Assembly (NCBI GenBank): GCA_022559985.1
Contig: JAFJTR010000065.1
Location: forward strand, 1 to 64,000
Reading direction: 5' to 3'
DNA: 64,000 nt
Source of the DNA: Parastagonospora avenae f. sp. tritici 18332-5
Lineage: Eukaryota; Ascomycota; Dothideomycetes; Pleosporales; Phaeosphaeriaceae
Every line of letters begins with the position of its first letter. Positions within the stretch are counted from its first letter, which is position 1. The notes beneath the pieces were generated by a model. It was given only the letters and a program-made list of their open reading frames with translations. It was not told the origin of the DNA and made no database searches. The position numbers and the translations under genes are program-made. This document shows, piece after piece, positions 21,880 through 33,123 of the stretch.

Positions 21880-24800
21880 ATGGACATCAATTCGTTGCTG
21901 TCGCCGAGCGACTCGCCTGCAGGCACTCCTACTCCGCAACCGCCACCAGCTGTCCCGTCGCCGTCAGTGCTGCACTCGCCGAGGAAGCGCGCAGCACGCC
22001 AAATGCCGTCGCGAACACCTTCAGGTCTCAGTCAGCAGATCACCTCCTCGCCGCAACCACACGCCACGCTCCAGCAGATTCCCTCTCCAGGCTTTGCACA
22101 CATCGCGAACGGCGCAAGAGCTATGCACAGCGCCATGGGCACCCCACAGCCTCTTGCGTCGCCTCACGATGCGCGTATGACCCCTCCGCACCCAATGTTT
22201 AGACAGGCCTCGACGCCGGGCATGGACACGTTGGCAGGTAGGTGTCCGCTCTCTTTTTTAGTAACGGTAGTCATCGAGGCAGGACATGCACACCGTATGC
22301 TGTGCAGTTGCATGCCGCGCGCGTATCTGGAGTGGCACAAGATAGAGATTATCTGGCATGTGTGACCGCAAGACAACGACTAATCACTTCCAGATCTTGC
22401 TAGTATGCAGCAGCAGCAGGCTGCTCGACAGACCCCAGTAGCCCACCAGCGGCCAGTGACGTAAGTTCCGCCTGTTTCCCCACCCATTTTGAGGCTGTTT
22501 TTGTGTTGTGCTACAGTGCATGTTCGCGGGGCACGTTCCAAGTTGCGCTCACTCGCGTTCACGGGTCGCGACTGCCTGTTTGCCAGCCTTGGCGCTTTTA
22601 CGCAAACACCTTTCTCCACCACCACTGACTTTATTTTTGCAGACTACAACACCTCGGGCAGCACCTTTCCGGCGAGTCAGTGGCCAGTATCATGTCGGAA
22701 TCCTCGCCACGGCCGCGCAGTTTCGTAACGAGGTCTCTAGATCAGCAGCACATCGATTGGCTGATCCAGTTGGACCAGACGCTGATGGAGAATCCATTCG
22801 ACTACTACAGCCATCTATCGCTCGTCACCACCCTCCACCAAGGCTTCCAGAATCACCTCGCCACTTACGAATCTGGCCCGCACGCATACGAGTTGATTCA
22901 TACCTTGCGAGATGCGTATAAGTCCATGTCTGAGAAATACCCACTCGGCGAGACTCTGTGGCATTACCGACTGAACGACGAAAAGACACTAGCGCAGACT
23001 GCTGAAGATCGCATGGGCGTTTTGGAGTACCACAAGCAAGCAACTCACGAAGAACCCTACAGTGCAAAGCTCTGGGCCGCCTATGGTGAGTATACAAGCT
23101 ATCTTGTGGCTTGTTCCTGGGAGCAGGATCCACCCGAGCATTGGTCGGAAGAAGACCGGCTGATCGGCCGCGAACTCTTCAAGCCACAATTAGTACTTGA
23201 AGCGCTCCAGGAAGGCGCCGACAGGGTCAAGTACAACCTACAGGAAAGCAACCTGGTGTGGGATCGCTATCTGCAAGTGCTTGAAGAAGACTTAGAGCGG
23301 GGTGGGTTCAGTCAAGAGAAGGCAGCTCGTGTGGCCGGAATCTACACAGAACGCCTAGCCCAACCCCACGCGGCATGGTCAAACACCTTCTCGAGATACT
23401 CGTCCTTCAACACACGATACTACAAAGATCATTACGAGCAGCTCATGGAGCAAGCTCTGCAAAAGAATACACACATCAAGCAGCAGTACGCCAACCGTGA
23501 AGAGTACGAATTCAAGGTCCTACAAGCAATCCAGGCGGGCGATCAAGATGCGGAGTACCATGCGATCACACGCTATCTCAAGTGGGAGAAGAAGACCATG
23601 GGCGTGTACAGCTTTCATCTTGTAAATGCCCTCTACGAGCGAGCCACCTTGCGCTTCCCCGTGGACCCTTCATTATGGGAAGATCATGTCGAATTCCTCA
23701 TCTGGCAACAAGATCGATCTGTTGATCTACTCAACGTGCTCGAGCGTGCTACGCGACACTGTCCGTGGTCTGGCGCACTCTGGTCGCATCGTATTCTGAC
23801 ACTCGAAGCGGAGAACAAGGCTTTTGAGGACCTTGAGCATGTCAAGCACACAGCCACTGGATCCGGACTCCTCGAGCATGCCGACCTGGAAGAGCTGATC
23901 AAGGTGCAAACTGCCTGGTGTGGCTACCTCCGGCGAAGAGCTTTCGATGACCCTCGAGCGACAGAAGATGATGTCGACATTGCCGAAGTTGGTATCCGTT
24001 CCGCTTTGGAGTTTGTCAGAGAAGTTGGGATCAAGAAGCACGGCCGAGACTGGTCCGATCCCAAGTGGCGGCTTGAGCGCATTCACATGAAATTTTGGCT
24101 GCAACGAGGCAATGTTGATGAGGCACGTCAAATACTGGAATCCCTTGCTGCAAAACAGGGTGACTCGTATGACTTCTGGTATCGGTGGTATATTTTCGAG
24201 ATGGTCTTTTGGTCGCAACACGCTACTCGCAACAAGGCAAACGCTGGCCAACAGCTTCTTACTCCATCACAAGCTACTGCGGTGTTGGAGCGGGGAATGG
24301 AGCGGCTCACGACACTAGACCATCCAGAACCCCTTGTTGAGATGTACATCACTCATTGCGAACAGCATGAGTCGGTCATCAAGGTCCGAAGTGCGGCAAT
24401 TGAGCGGCGACGCGCTGATCGGACGGTATCAATCCGAAGAGAGAAGGAACAGGCATCCGCAGCGGCTATAGCCTCCCAGCAAGCGACTCCTCCCAGTGAG
24501 CTTGCGGAGGGTTTGGCGAAGCGGAAGCGCGATGGATTGAGTCAGGAGGAGCTTATCACCACCAAAAAGAGCAAGATGTCAGGCGCCTCAGAAAATTCGG
24601 GTGCTGTTGTGAACGGCGAACCTAGGGATACTAGCGAAGCTCCTTCCGAAGCTCAGTCGTCAGGACAGAAGCGAGATCGCGAGCATACTACCATCATTGT
24701 GCGCAAACTTCCCGCTGACACGACGCAAACCAAGATCAGACAGTTCTTCACAGAGGTTGGCACCGTCCGCAATCTTGTAATGAAGGAAGAGCATGGTGCC

Positions 24801-26003
24801 TTGACGGCTGTCGTGGAATTCGAATCCCCCGACGAGGCTGAGTATGCCTTGACAAAGGAGGCCAAGGGTTTCCACGGACACGAAATCTCCATTGAACGAG
24901 GCCAAAGCACGACACTCTACGTCACGAACTATCCAGCACATGCCGGCGAAGCATATCTGCGCAACTTGTTCGCTCCGTTTGGCGAGGTCATTGGCGTTAG
25001 GTTCCCGTCCTTGAAATTCGACACGCATCGCCGATTTTGCTACATTCAATTCGACAACGCTGAGAACGCTGTTGCGGCTACGCAGCTTGATGGTACCGAT
25101 GTTGAAAGCCTGAAGCTTATAGCCAAGATCTCCGACCCCAGAGCCAAGAAGAAGCGTGAGAGTGCCATCACTGAGGGACGAGAGGTATACGTATGGCACC
25201 TTAACTTCAAAGTCAAGGAGCGAGAGATCAACGATGCTTTCAGTCAGTTCGGCACCATTGAGAGAATCAAGCTGCCGCTCAAGGGTCACGGTAATAATAG
25301 GGGTTACTGTTTCGTTAACTTCAAGACCAAGGAGAGCGCAGATACTGCGGTTGCTGAAATGAATGGCAAAAATTTCTGGGGCTTGGATCTGCACGTAGAG
25401 ATAGCCGTCGATCGTGCTGAAAGCAAACCGAAGACAAGGTCTACGCTCGAAGCTGATTCAGACATGCGCGAAGCTACCCCAGGCAAGACGGAGGCTACCC
25501 AAGATGCTGTGTCTAAACCAGAGGGAACGATCGGATCTCGATCTATCGCCTTCCTCAACATACCTGACACCGTCCCTGACATGCGCATTAAGCCTCTCGT
25601 GGAGCCATTCGGGTTCAGAAAGATCACGCTCGAGCCAAAACACGGAGGAGCCATTGTTGAATTCAACACGGTTGAAGGAGCCGGCAAGGCAGAAATCGCA
25701 CTCCAAGGCCAAGACTTTGAAGGACGGAAACTTCGCGTTGGCACGGTCAAGGATCTGAAGTCTCAAAAAAGCGAGTGGAAAGCAAGCAACAGTTTCGTAC
25801 AGCCCAGCCACATCAACAGACCTGCCGTTCGTGGACGCTCCGCAGGCGGTCGAGGTCGTGGAAAGTCGGGTATCAGCGTCGGTCGACCTTCGATCCCCAA
25901 GAATGCTACAACCGCGAACGGCGAGGCGAAAAGCAATGCGGACTTTCGTGCCATGATCATGAATAAGGGTCAGGCTCAGGATGGGGACAAGATGGAGGAG
26001 TAA
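21880..26003 (+). CDS. PRP24: PRP24/SART3-type splicing factor (HAT repeats and four RRMs)
   Basis: A nuclear factor that anneals U4 to U6 snRNA during spliceosome recycling. Exons are 21880-22237, 22394-22460 and 22643-26003; the introns are 22238-22393 (156 nt) and 22461-22642 (182 nt), both unusually long for this window. The total is 1,261 aa. A Pro/Ser/Gln-rich N-terminus is followed by HAT half-TPR repeats (about 160-760; e.g. AKLWAAYGEYTSYL, LWEDHVEFLIWQQ). RRM1 lies at about 822-895 (TTIIVRKLPADTT), RRM2 at 897-975 (TTLYVTNYPAHAGE), RRM3 at 989-1065 (REVYVWHLNFKVKE, GYCFVNFKT) and RRM4 at 1107-1180 (SIAFLNIPDTVPD). The C-terminus has an RGR-rich stretch and SNADFRAMIMNK, matching the Lsm-binding box of Prp24. 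HAT plus RRMs is the SART3-like plan. Confidence 0.92.
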
Positions 26004-26918
26004 CGGAAAGAAGGTTACGAATGCATTCCAGGATCAGTTCAGTATCCTGCTGGTGTTTTATTGGATTCGGTCGGGCTACTTCTTTCGAATCCTAGCATAC
26101 TTCGGCGTAAGGTTGCTTTTACCTCGATATCCAGAGGTGGCATACTAGTCTGGGATAGGCGTATCTACATCTTTAAGATGTATGTAGCATAATGTAATAA
26201 CGTGGAAACTTCAACATAGCGACCGCGTACACCTGACCGATACCAGCCGTGAGGCCACTTACATTTCTTGATAAGACTAACGATGCAATAGCCAACTATG
26301 CCATAATATGACTTGGGCTTGGCCCACCAAGCTATGCTCATTCGCAGTCAGTCGGCAGGTTGTGGCCTTTTTAATGTATACGGCCTGCATAATGGCCGCA
26401 CCAGAGTAAGGACACAGACTGATTTCTCCGTAGGGAGATACAATCTATGCTCTGTCAAACTTTCATGACGGATTCTATTTGCCGATTTCCATCAATCTGA
26501 ACCCGACAATGACGGAGACATAGCCATATAGCTATCGGACCGTCTTCGGTCAGTTCAGGACAGAACTTGACAGCACAAACGGACCTTACTGTCAAACTGC
26601 AGAACAAGTTGGAGGTAATTGAATACCCTCAGGATCGCTGTCACATTCTATGGCCAAATGAAATGGCAAGACAGAGTATGCTTCACCGGTTCGCCGAAAC
26701 AGGTAATAGTCAGCAATTAAAATAAGACAACGTCCTCTACAGTATTAGAGGTTTGTTAGGAGACGTGGACTTAAATAGCCGATCGCGAGGAGGAAGTCAT
26801 GGTTACTAAGCGAGAAGCTATGACGTGGTGCATCTTTCGGCATCGCGAACTTTACTTCCCACATCTTCTCCAATTGCTTATTTACTCGGCACGGCACGAC
26901 GAAGTCCTCAACTCCACA
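26004..26918. other. Intergenic stretch without recognisable gene
   Basis: About 0.9 kb of AT-leaning DNA between PRP24 and the SDHAF2-like gene. An ORF reading upstream of 26919 is simply the open 5' extension of the next gene. No repeat or RNA gene is seen. Confidence 0.4.
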
Positions 26919-27945
26919 ATGGCAACCACACGCCTAGCAGCGCGCTCGTCACGGGCTCTCTTTGCCACATCTCGCTTGGCCTACCGCGGCTTCAGCACCT
27001 CCGCCGCCCGCAGCAATGAGTTCGATGCGCTCAACAAGCGCACAAATGACACGTCGGAAACGTACCGTCGCTACCAAATTGAGAAGCCATTGAACCCCCA
27101 CATGACCAACACAACGTCTACCATCGCCAATGAGATGCCATCAGTTGGCCGCGACAATGCGCCGCCTGAGCTCGTCACCAACGTGGACCCCAAGTTCACG
27201 CCTAAGGACTCTGTGCCAGAAAATACTGAGCGCATGACTGGCGGTACACAGAGCGCCGACAAAGTGAGTGACGCCAACTCAGAGCTGGGTGTGGGCGAGA
27301 TGGAGGGCGCCAAATTCAAGGTGGAGCCAATTCGTAGAACGGGAGAAGACCCGAACACGATGCGTGCGAGGTTATTATGTTCGTTGCTTGCCCTTGCACA
27401 ACAGCCCTTGCAGTTTTCTTATACACATTACATTTGTTAGACGCGAGACTGACGATGACACAGACCAAAGCCGGAAGCGGGGAACACTAGAAAGCGATCT
27501 CCTTCTTAGCACCTTTGCTGACGCTCATCTTGCTACGATGTCTCCGCCTCTCCTTCAGCAATACGACCTTTTTCTGGACGAGAACGACTGGGACATTTAC
27601 TACTGGGCCACACAACAGCCATCACTGACATCTAGTGAGTATGCTGAAGGCGCTGGACCTGACGCGGCTACCCCGTCTGCACAGGGCAAGGCGCCAGAGA
27701 AGGACGTCAGGGCGCGTGAGCCCGCAACTGGTGAATGGGCACAGACTGTAGGTACCTTCAAGCCTGCATACCGACCTGTACCGCAGCGATGGAAGGGCAG
27801 CGAAATCTTGAGCCTGCTCCGCAAGCACGTCAAGGAGAGGAGCGCAGGGGGTGTCATGGAGTTCTTGGACGACGGCGGCAAAGCCACTGACACTCGTGGA
27901 AAAGGCCTGGGTATGATGCCCGACATCAAGAACTTCGACCAATAG
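26919..27945 (+). CDS. SDH5: Succinate dehydrogenase assembly factor 2 (mitochondrial)
   Basis: The family promotes covalent FAD attachment to the flavoprotein subunit of complex II in the matrix. Exons 26919-27378 and 27464-27945 give 313 aa. The intron 27379-27463 has an unusual GTTCGT donor but a good GACTGAC branch and ACACAG acceptor; this join restores ARLLYQSRKRG, the family signature, continuing GTLESDLLLSTFADAHL and DLFLDENDWDIYYWAT. The N-terminus is Arg/Ser/Ala-rich (RLAARSSRALFATSRLAYRG), a presequence. An ATG at 26919 is chosen over upstream open sequence because the presequence begins there. The C-terminal extension beyond the SDHAF2 domain is longer than in yeast Sdh5 and of unknown function. 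Confidence 0.9.
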
Positions 27946-27981
27946 TCTGTTCATAGCGACAAACACCACTTGATCCTCCAC

Positions 27982-29040
27982 TCAAATACTTCCAAACACC
28001 GCGAGACTGCTCATAACTTTGCCGTCATCTCCCACCATCAAATTCCATCCACAGCTACTACCTAGTCCAGCATTATCGATCCAAGCTGGCTCCCAGTAAA
28101 AAAGTCCAGTCCCTTTACCATTTGGTACTGCGGCAACGCGCTTCGCCAACTCCTTCATCCACTGCGTTTGTCCATCCACGCTAATCGGTATGCTCTTCGT
28201 GTCCGAAGGGAAAGCTGTGGAAGGGTTGGGACAATACGAAGGCCAGTTGGTTTCTACAACCATGATCTGTTTTCCATATCTACTAGCCATGTTGCCCATC
28301 GAGCTCGACAAAGACGACAGTGTCGCCGCAGCATTGTAGAAGGGATAGTACGATATGCCCTGTATGTCGAAATCCGAAGCGGACAGCCCCGCGGCCAGGA
28401 CGGTATCATACCACCACTTCTGCGTATCCCACTTCCATCCATTGTCCAAATGAATCATGATTTGTGGTTTCGGGGACATATTGCTCTCCTTGATTGCCTT
28501 GCTCGCGCTTTTGAGCAGCGCGGCTACATTTGCTGCACCCTCGCCTGACCCAAGTTTCCCAACAGGAAATAAAAGCCCGGGCGTGATTTCGTTGCCGATG
28601 CTCACTATATCCAAGTTCAATCCATTGGTGGCAAAGGTGTTGATGACGTTCTTCGTGTAGTCGTAGACCTGCTTGACAAGCGCATCTTTCGACAGACTCT
28701 TCCACGCAGCAGGAACAACCTGTTTCCCTGGATCCGCCCAATTATCGCTATAATGAAAATCGAGGTAGATTTTCAAGCCCACTGCTTTCGCGCGCTTGGC
28801 GAGTTTGATGTTGTAGTCGAGGTTGTAGTTGCCATCGCTCGGATTGACCCAGATGCGTTGGCGCACGGTATTCACTCCACTGGATTTGAGGATCGTCTCG
28901 AGGGGCTGCGTTTGGCCGGCTGAATTCTTGTACGTCTTGCCAGCTTTTTCTTCGATGATTAGAGAGGACCAATCTACGCCTTTGGAAGGGAGAGCGGCGA
29001 GAGCCGTGGCGGCTACGAGGTAAAGGGACGAGAGACGCAT
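27982..29040 (-). CDS. GH53 arabinogalactan endo-beta-1,4-galactanase, secreted
   Basis: It cleaves beta-1,4-galactan side chains of pectin, a plant cell-wall function. Single exon, ATG 29040, 352 aa. Residues 1-18 are a signal peptide (LSSLYLVAATALAALPSKG). The family 53 core begins GVDWSSLIIEEKAGKTYKN. Catalytic glutamates are visible: acid/base E151 in SIGNEITPG and nucleophile E263 in VVETNW. LDFHYSDNWADP and GLFYWEPAWIDN are further GH53 signatures. The length fits fungal galactanases. The stop lies only 36 bp from the stop of the SDHAF2-like gene on the other strand. Regulation by plant-polymer inducers is likely from the family but not read here. Confidence 0.94.
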   Translation of the reverse strand: MRLSSLYLVAATALAALPSKGVDWSSLIIEEKAGKTYKNSAGQTQPLETILKSSGVNTVRQRIWVNPSDGNYNLDYNIKLAKRAKAVGLKIYLDFHYSDNWADPGKQVVPAAWKSLSKDALVKQVYDYTKNVINTFATNGLNLDIVSIGNEITPGLLFPVGKLGSGEGAANVAALLKSASKAIKESNMSPKPQIMIHLDNGWKWDTQKWWYDTVLAAGLSASDFDIQGISYYPFYNAAATLSSLSSSMGNMASRYGKQIMVVETNWPSYCPNPSTAFPSDTKSIPISVDGQTQWMKELAKRVAAVPNGKGTGLFYWEPAWIDNAGLGSSCGWNLMVGDDGKVMSSLAVFGSI

Positions 29041-29796
29041 CGTTTTCGTTGCGCTGGGAGACTTGCTTTGTTGGTGCAGGTGGAACGACTCGCCGACTAG
29101 GACTCATATGCATATACAGTCAAACTTTGAATACAAAGCCTAGGCATTTGACAGTCCCTAGATGACAGGACATGTGGACGTACGATGGTCGGGTGCAAAG
29201 CCCGATGGAGTACATTCGCCGCATGGCAGATTGTGTCATTGGTGGAATGTTCGTTGAAGGTGATGGGGATGTTTCGGCCATATAGTAGTTCAGGTCTAGC
29301 TCGGCCTGTGTGTGGGGTACCCATAGTACCTGTACGGGTGTGGTGTGGCGCCGGGGTTATCGTGGCTGTATTACCGTCATGAATTGCAAGGCGGAAGATC
29401 TGCGTAGGCTGTCTAGTAAGAAGTCGGGTTTGCGCGAAGCAGGACAAAAGCAAGGGAATCCAAAAGCATTGGTAGTGAAGAAAGCTTGATGCTAAAAGCG
29501 TACTTGATGACAAACATGACGAAGAAGGAAGGCTCCACGAGTAATGTCAGTAGCAGACATGAGCACAATGCAATTCTGATTCGAAGACGAAGATGCACTG
29601 AATTGGTTGGTCGAGCCATCCGCTAATGTTTGGATTGTTTGAAAGAGTACATAGCACTTAAGCACAAGACTCCGTAACCTCCCGGATCAAAAGCATGCCT
29701 AGTCCGTCCCGAATGTGCAAAGGAAGATGAGTGTAATCGTAACCTTCCGCTAAATGCCTTTTCGTTATCTCATACGCCCCGCGGCTTGGTATCCAT
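29041..29796. other. Intergenic between GH53 and RPS3
   Basis: Promoter DNA for the galactanase (-) and 3' end of RPS3 (-). No further gene is seen. Confidence 0.4.
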
Positions 29797-30871
29797 CTAC
29801 TGCTCCTCAGAGTAGCCCTCGCCACCCTCTGCTGGGGCCTCGCCCTCACCCTGCTCGGCCTGTCTGGCCTGTTCCGCTGCCTGTTGGGCGGCGATAGCCT
29901 TGGCTCCGTAGTCCTGGGACATAGGCTGCACAACGGGCTGCTCCTCCTTGGGCTCGATGATGGTGACGGAGTCGGGGAGAGTCTTGGATGGGCCGGCCTT
30001 GCCCTCGGGGTCTGAGCCGCGCATAATCTTGACCTTGATTCCGAGCACACCCTGGCGGAGCAAGACGTGGCGGGTGGCCTCGTCGATGAAGTCCTTTGCA
30101 GGCTGACCGGAGTGGATCATGAAACCGTCCTGTGTAAAGTCAGTATGGCAGCTCGGGCCCAGATGAGCGGTGTGTGCGTACAGTGAACTTCATGCTCTTG
30201 GCACGGGCGGCCCTGAGCTTTCCGGAAACAACGACTTCGCAACCCTTGGCGCCGGACTCCATGATGAACCTCAGGACACCATAGCAGGCCCTTCGAACGG
30301 CCAAACCATTGAGAAGCTTGTATCGGAGGGACTCGCACTGGGCGACGGCGGAGAGACCACGGTTCTGGACCTTGGCGGCGTAGAGCGAGACAGAGTTCTC
30401 AGGGAACTTGAAGCGCTTCTGGATGAGCGAGGTGAGCTCACGGATGCGGCGACCCTGCTCTCCGAGGACCTCTTGTGTATGGGTGGCGCGGATGATGATG
30501 TCGGTGACGGTGGGAGTGACGCGGACCTCGACGCCGGAGTAACCCTCCTCGGCCAGCTCGCGCTGGAAGAACTCGTTCAACTCAGCATAGAAGACACCGT
30601 CTGTGAGGGGTTATGTCAGCCAAGTTCCATGTGCGCAATATTCTGTGTTTTGTGCGATATCCTCCAAGAAGTCTTTAGGGCCCATGTCGAGGACATAACC
30701 CTACAGACGTGAAGTTGTCCAGCCGCTCTCTTCTTTTTTCTCAACGCGGAATTGGGTGTATCGTACCAGCAACGAACTTCCTCCTCTTGGAACTGTACAT
30801 GGTCAGTATTGCTGCACGGCGATGCAGGTGGTCGGCAGGCAAACTCACATAGCTCCCTGGGTAGTGGCCAT
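29797..30871 (-). CDS. RPS3: 40S ribosomal protein S3 (uS3)
   Basis: A universally conserved protein at the mRNA entry channel of the small subunit. Four exons: 30871-30849 (23 nt), 30792-30767 (26 nt), 30600-30182 and 30129-29797. Introns are 30793-30848, 30601-30766 and 30130-30181, all GT-AG. The total is 266 aa. The first two mini-exons encode MATTQGAISKRRKFVADG, the typical N-terminus. The KH type-2 domain follows (VEVRVTPTVTDIIIRATHTQ), then RIRELTSLIQKRFKFPENSV, KGCEVVVSGKLRAARAKSMK and IHSGQPAKDFIDEATRHVLL. The C-terminal tail is Ala/Gln/Glu-rich and variable in the family. Many short 5' introns are typical of ribosomal protein genes. Confidence 0.96.
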
Positions 30872-31222
30872 TGTGTCGGACTGTGGAATTGGCGTCTGAA
30901 CTTCCGCGGTGGTGTTCAGAGAGTCGGGTTCCGTGTTGTCGTTGTCGTGAAGTTGTCGCGAGGATCAAAATCAATGGTGCCTTCCTCGCTTAGCCAGTGG
31001 TGGGCGGGACACGGGCCACTCACGAGCCACGTTAGCGCCACAATCCACTGCGGTATCGATAACACTACAACAGCAGACTGAGCTTCAGAAAGTGGCACGG
31101 TTGGTCTTGTAACCAAACTGTGTGATTCTTGCAAGATCAAAGACGCAGATATGCTGCTGTTGAACCAACTCCATCAGTAATGCATGTGTACAAACACTAC
31201 TCCCGCTATTGACCTTTCACCA
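30872..31222. other. Short intergenic region upstream of RPS3
   Basis: About 350 bp between the RPS3 start and the stop of the SLC35F6-like gene, both on the minus strand. It should hold the RPS3 promoter; I see no distinct motif. Confidence 0.4.
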
Positions 31223-32577
31223 TCAGTGGTGCTCCATCGGGTCCTCAGGCAAGAGAGGCTCTGGCCTCCTCTCCACGCACGACTTAAGAGGTGGCCTGAT
31301 CAAGTCGTTGAACAGGAACGTGCCGTATACCAGCAGTGCGAAACCGAGCACTTGGAGCCACTTGAACGTCTCCCATCCCAGACCGAGCGACACGACCCAG
31401 ATGAAGAGTGTACGGCAGGTATCGATCGTCGAGCGCGATGTAGCCGAGACAGTGCGCGTGACGGACAGACCAAAGAAGTTGAAGCCACTGCGGCATGTTA
31501 GCTAACGAGCATAGCGAGAAGGATAAAGGTGAGCTCACCCAATACTGATCATGATCAGGACCGAAGACACGGCAATGGCGCGAGAGTGCGTCATCTGGTA
31601 GAGACCCTCTCGTGCGTTGAAGTACCCCGTGCCAATTGCGAAATGCAGGACGATCATGCCAATCAGTGTAACAACGAATCCAAAGAGACCCTCCCAGCCA
31701 ACAACTTTGATCGGTTCCATGGCGTACTTCTCCATGATGCGCTCCTCGAGAACGAACTGGGTCGCAGTGAAGATCTGCGCACCTGCGATTAGTAGCACAC
31801 CAATGATTGTCATGGCTGCTTGCGATAGCGCTTCTTTTTGGGCATCCGCTGAGCCAGACGACTTGTCGTGGATAGCCTGGTGCGACGGGGTTGCCTTGTC
31901 GTCCCGAGTGATGGCGCCTGCCAGGCCAACGACAGCGACACCAAACACAACCACGAAGAGCGAGAACCACTTGTAGAGTCCAAGGTGGCGCTTCAGGAAC
32001 CAGACACTGAACAGTCCGACGAAGAGCACCAGTGCGCCTCTAGTCATCTGGTAGATACTGGCAGCAACGAACAGCAGTCCGACGTTCATGAGCGTCGTGC
32101 CGGCAATGTCACAACATGCCGGCAGCGCCAACAGCAGTATGCTCCGGCCCTGTAGAGGAATCCTCCCTTCATCGTCGGGGTGCGCAGGTCTCAGCGGATT
32201 CGCAATCGGCGCAGTCTCGCTATCGTCTGACAGCGCCGGTGTTGCAGCGCCGTCATGTTCCGCAATAGCTTCGTAGCCCGCACGGCGGCTGACATAGTTC
32301 TGGTAGAGCGAGAAGGCGCCGATGACGAGCCAACAGCCCATCTCGCCGATGAACATTTGGAGCGTTTGTAGCACGGGCTGCTCGAAGTGGTCGCGGTATT
32401 TGGAGTTTGGGGTGTCGCAGTTGTTCACACATTGCATGTCCTAGGTGATGTGGTTAGCAGATGCTTCGGCCTGGACCTCAAGGGCATGTCTACTTGGTAC
32501 TTGGTCAGCAATGTGTTGCAGACGCCCGTGAGTAGCATCATGGCCACCAGGAACGGCACTGCGGCTTTGACCGCCAT
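31223..32577 (-). CDS. SLC35F6-like (nucleotide-sugar/DMT superfamily) membrane protein
   Basis: A multi-pass protein of the drug/metabolite transporter superfamily. Exons 32577-32494, 32440-31539 and 31487-31223 join across introns 32441-32493 and 31488-31538 to give 416 aa. The first exon ends in the characteristic LLTKYQ and the second opens DMQCVNNC. About ten hydrophobic segments are visible, including ILLLALPACCDIAGTTLMNV, VAASIYQMTRGALVLFVGLF, VGWEGLFGFVVTLIGMIVLH and, after the last intron, GGFNFFGLSVTRTVSATSRS. The motif ASIYQMTRGA is a strong family marker. Animal relatives are reported at lysosome or mitochondrion; the substrate is not established. The predicted location here is an internal membrane. 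Confidence 0.88.
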
Positions 32578-33123
32578 GATCAGTGTGTTTGGAGCTCCGT
32601 CGGAGCTTAGATGGGACGGCTTGAGGTGCCTCAGCGACTGAAGAGTGAATGAACAAAGAATGAGGCTCCCAGGACGAGTGATGAAGTATGGATGGAGCTA
32701 CACTGGGAGCGTGACAGCCTGCAACGGGGCTAGGCAGCTTCAAGCTGTGACTCTTGGAGCTCGTGACTGGAGTGAGGCCGCTGCGTGACGCTGATCCGGC
32801 GATAAGGCCCCTGTCGCCGATCTTAGCGCGCCTCGGATGTTCGTGCCCACCTATCTATGCAACCGACTATCCTCAGCTTGAGTGAGTACTTCATGGAATG
32901 AACACAACAGCTGCAGTCAAGACCAGGCTCGATTATGACCTCAAGTTTTCCATAGTATATAAGCAGCACTCGTTCTTTGACAAAGCCATTCGCAGGCTGG
33001 AGAACCACTATTCTGCATTCAGCTACTGAATGACCATCGCACATGACCATCAATATCACGCCTCTAGCATGCTACAACACTTCAAATGAATTGTAGACGT
33101 GATTTGTGTAGCTACCACCGGGT
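32578..33123. other. Intergenic between transporter genes
   Basis: About 550 bp upstream of the SLC35F6-like gene and downstream of the MFS gene. A TATA-like TATATAC occurs on the minus strand near 32960 but its relation to a gene is unclear. Confidence 0.35.
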
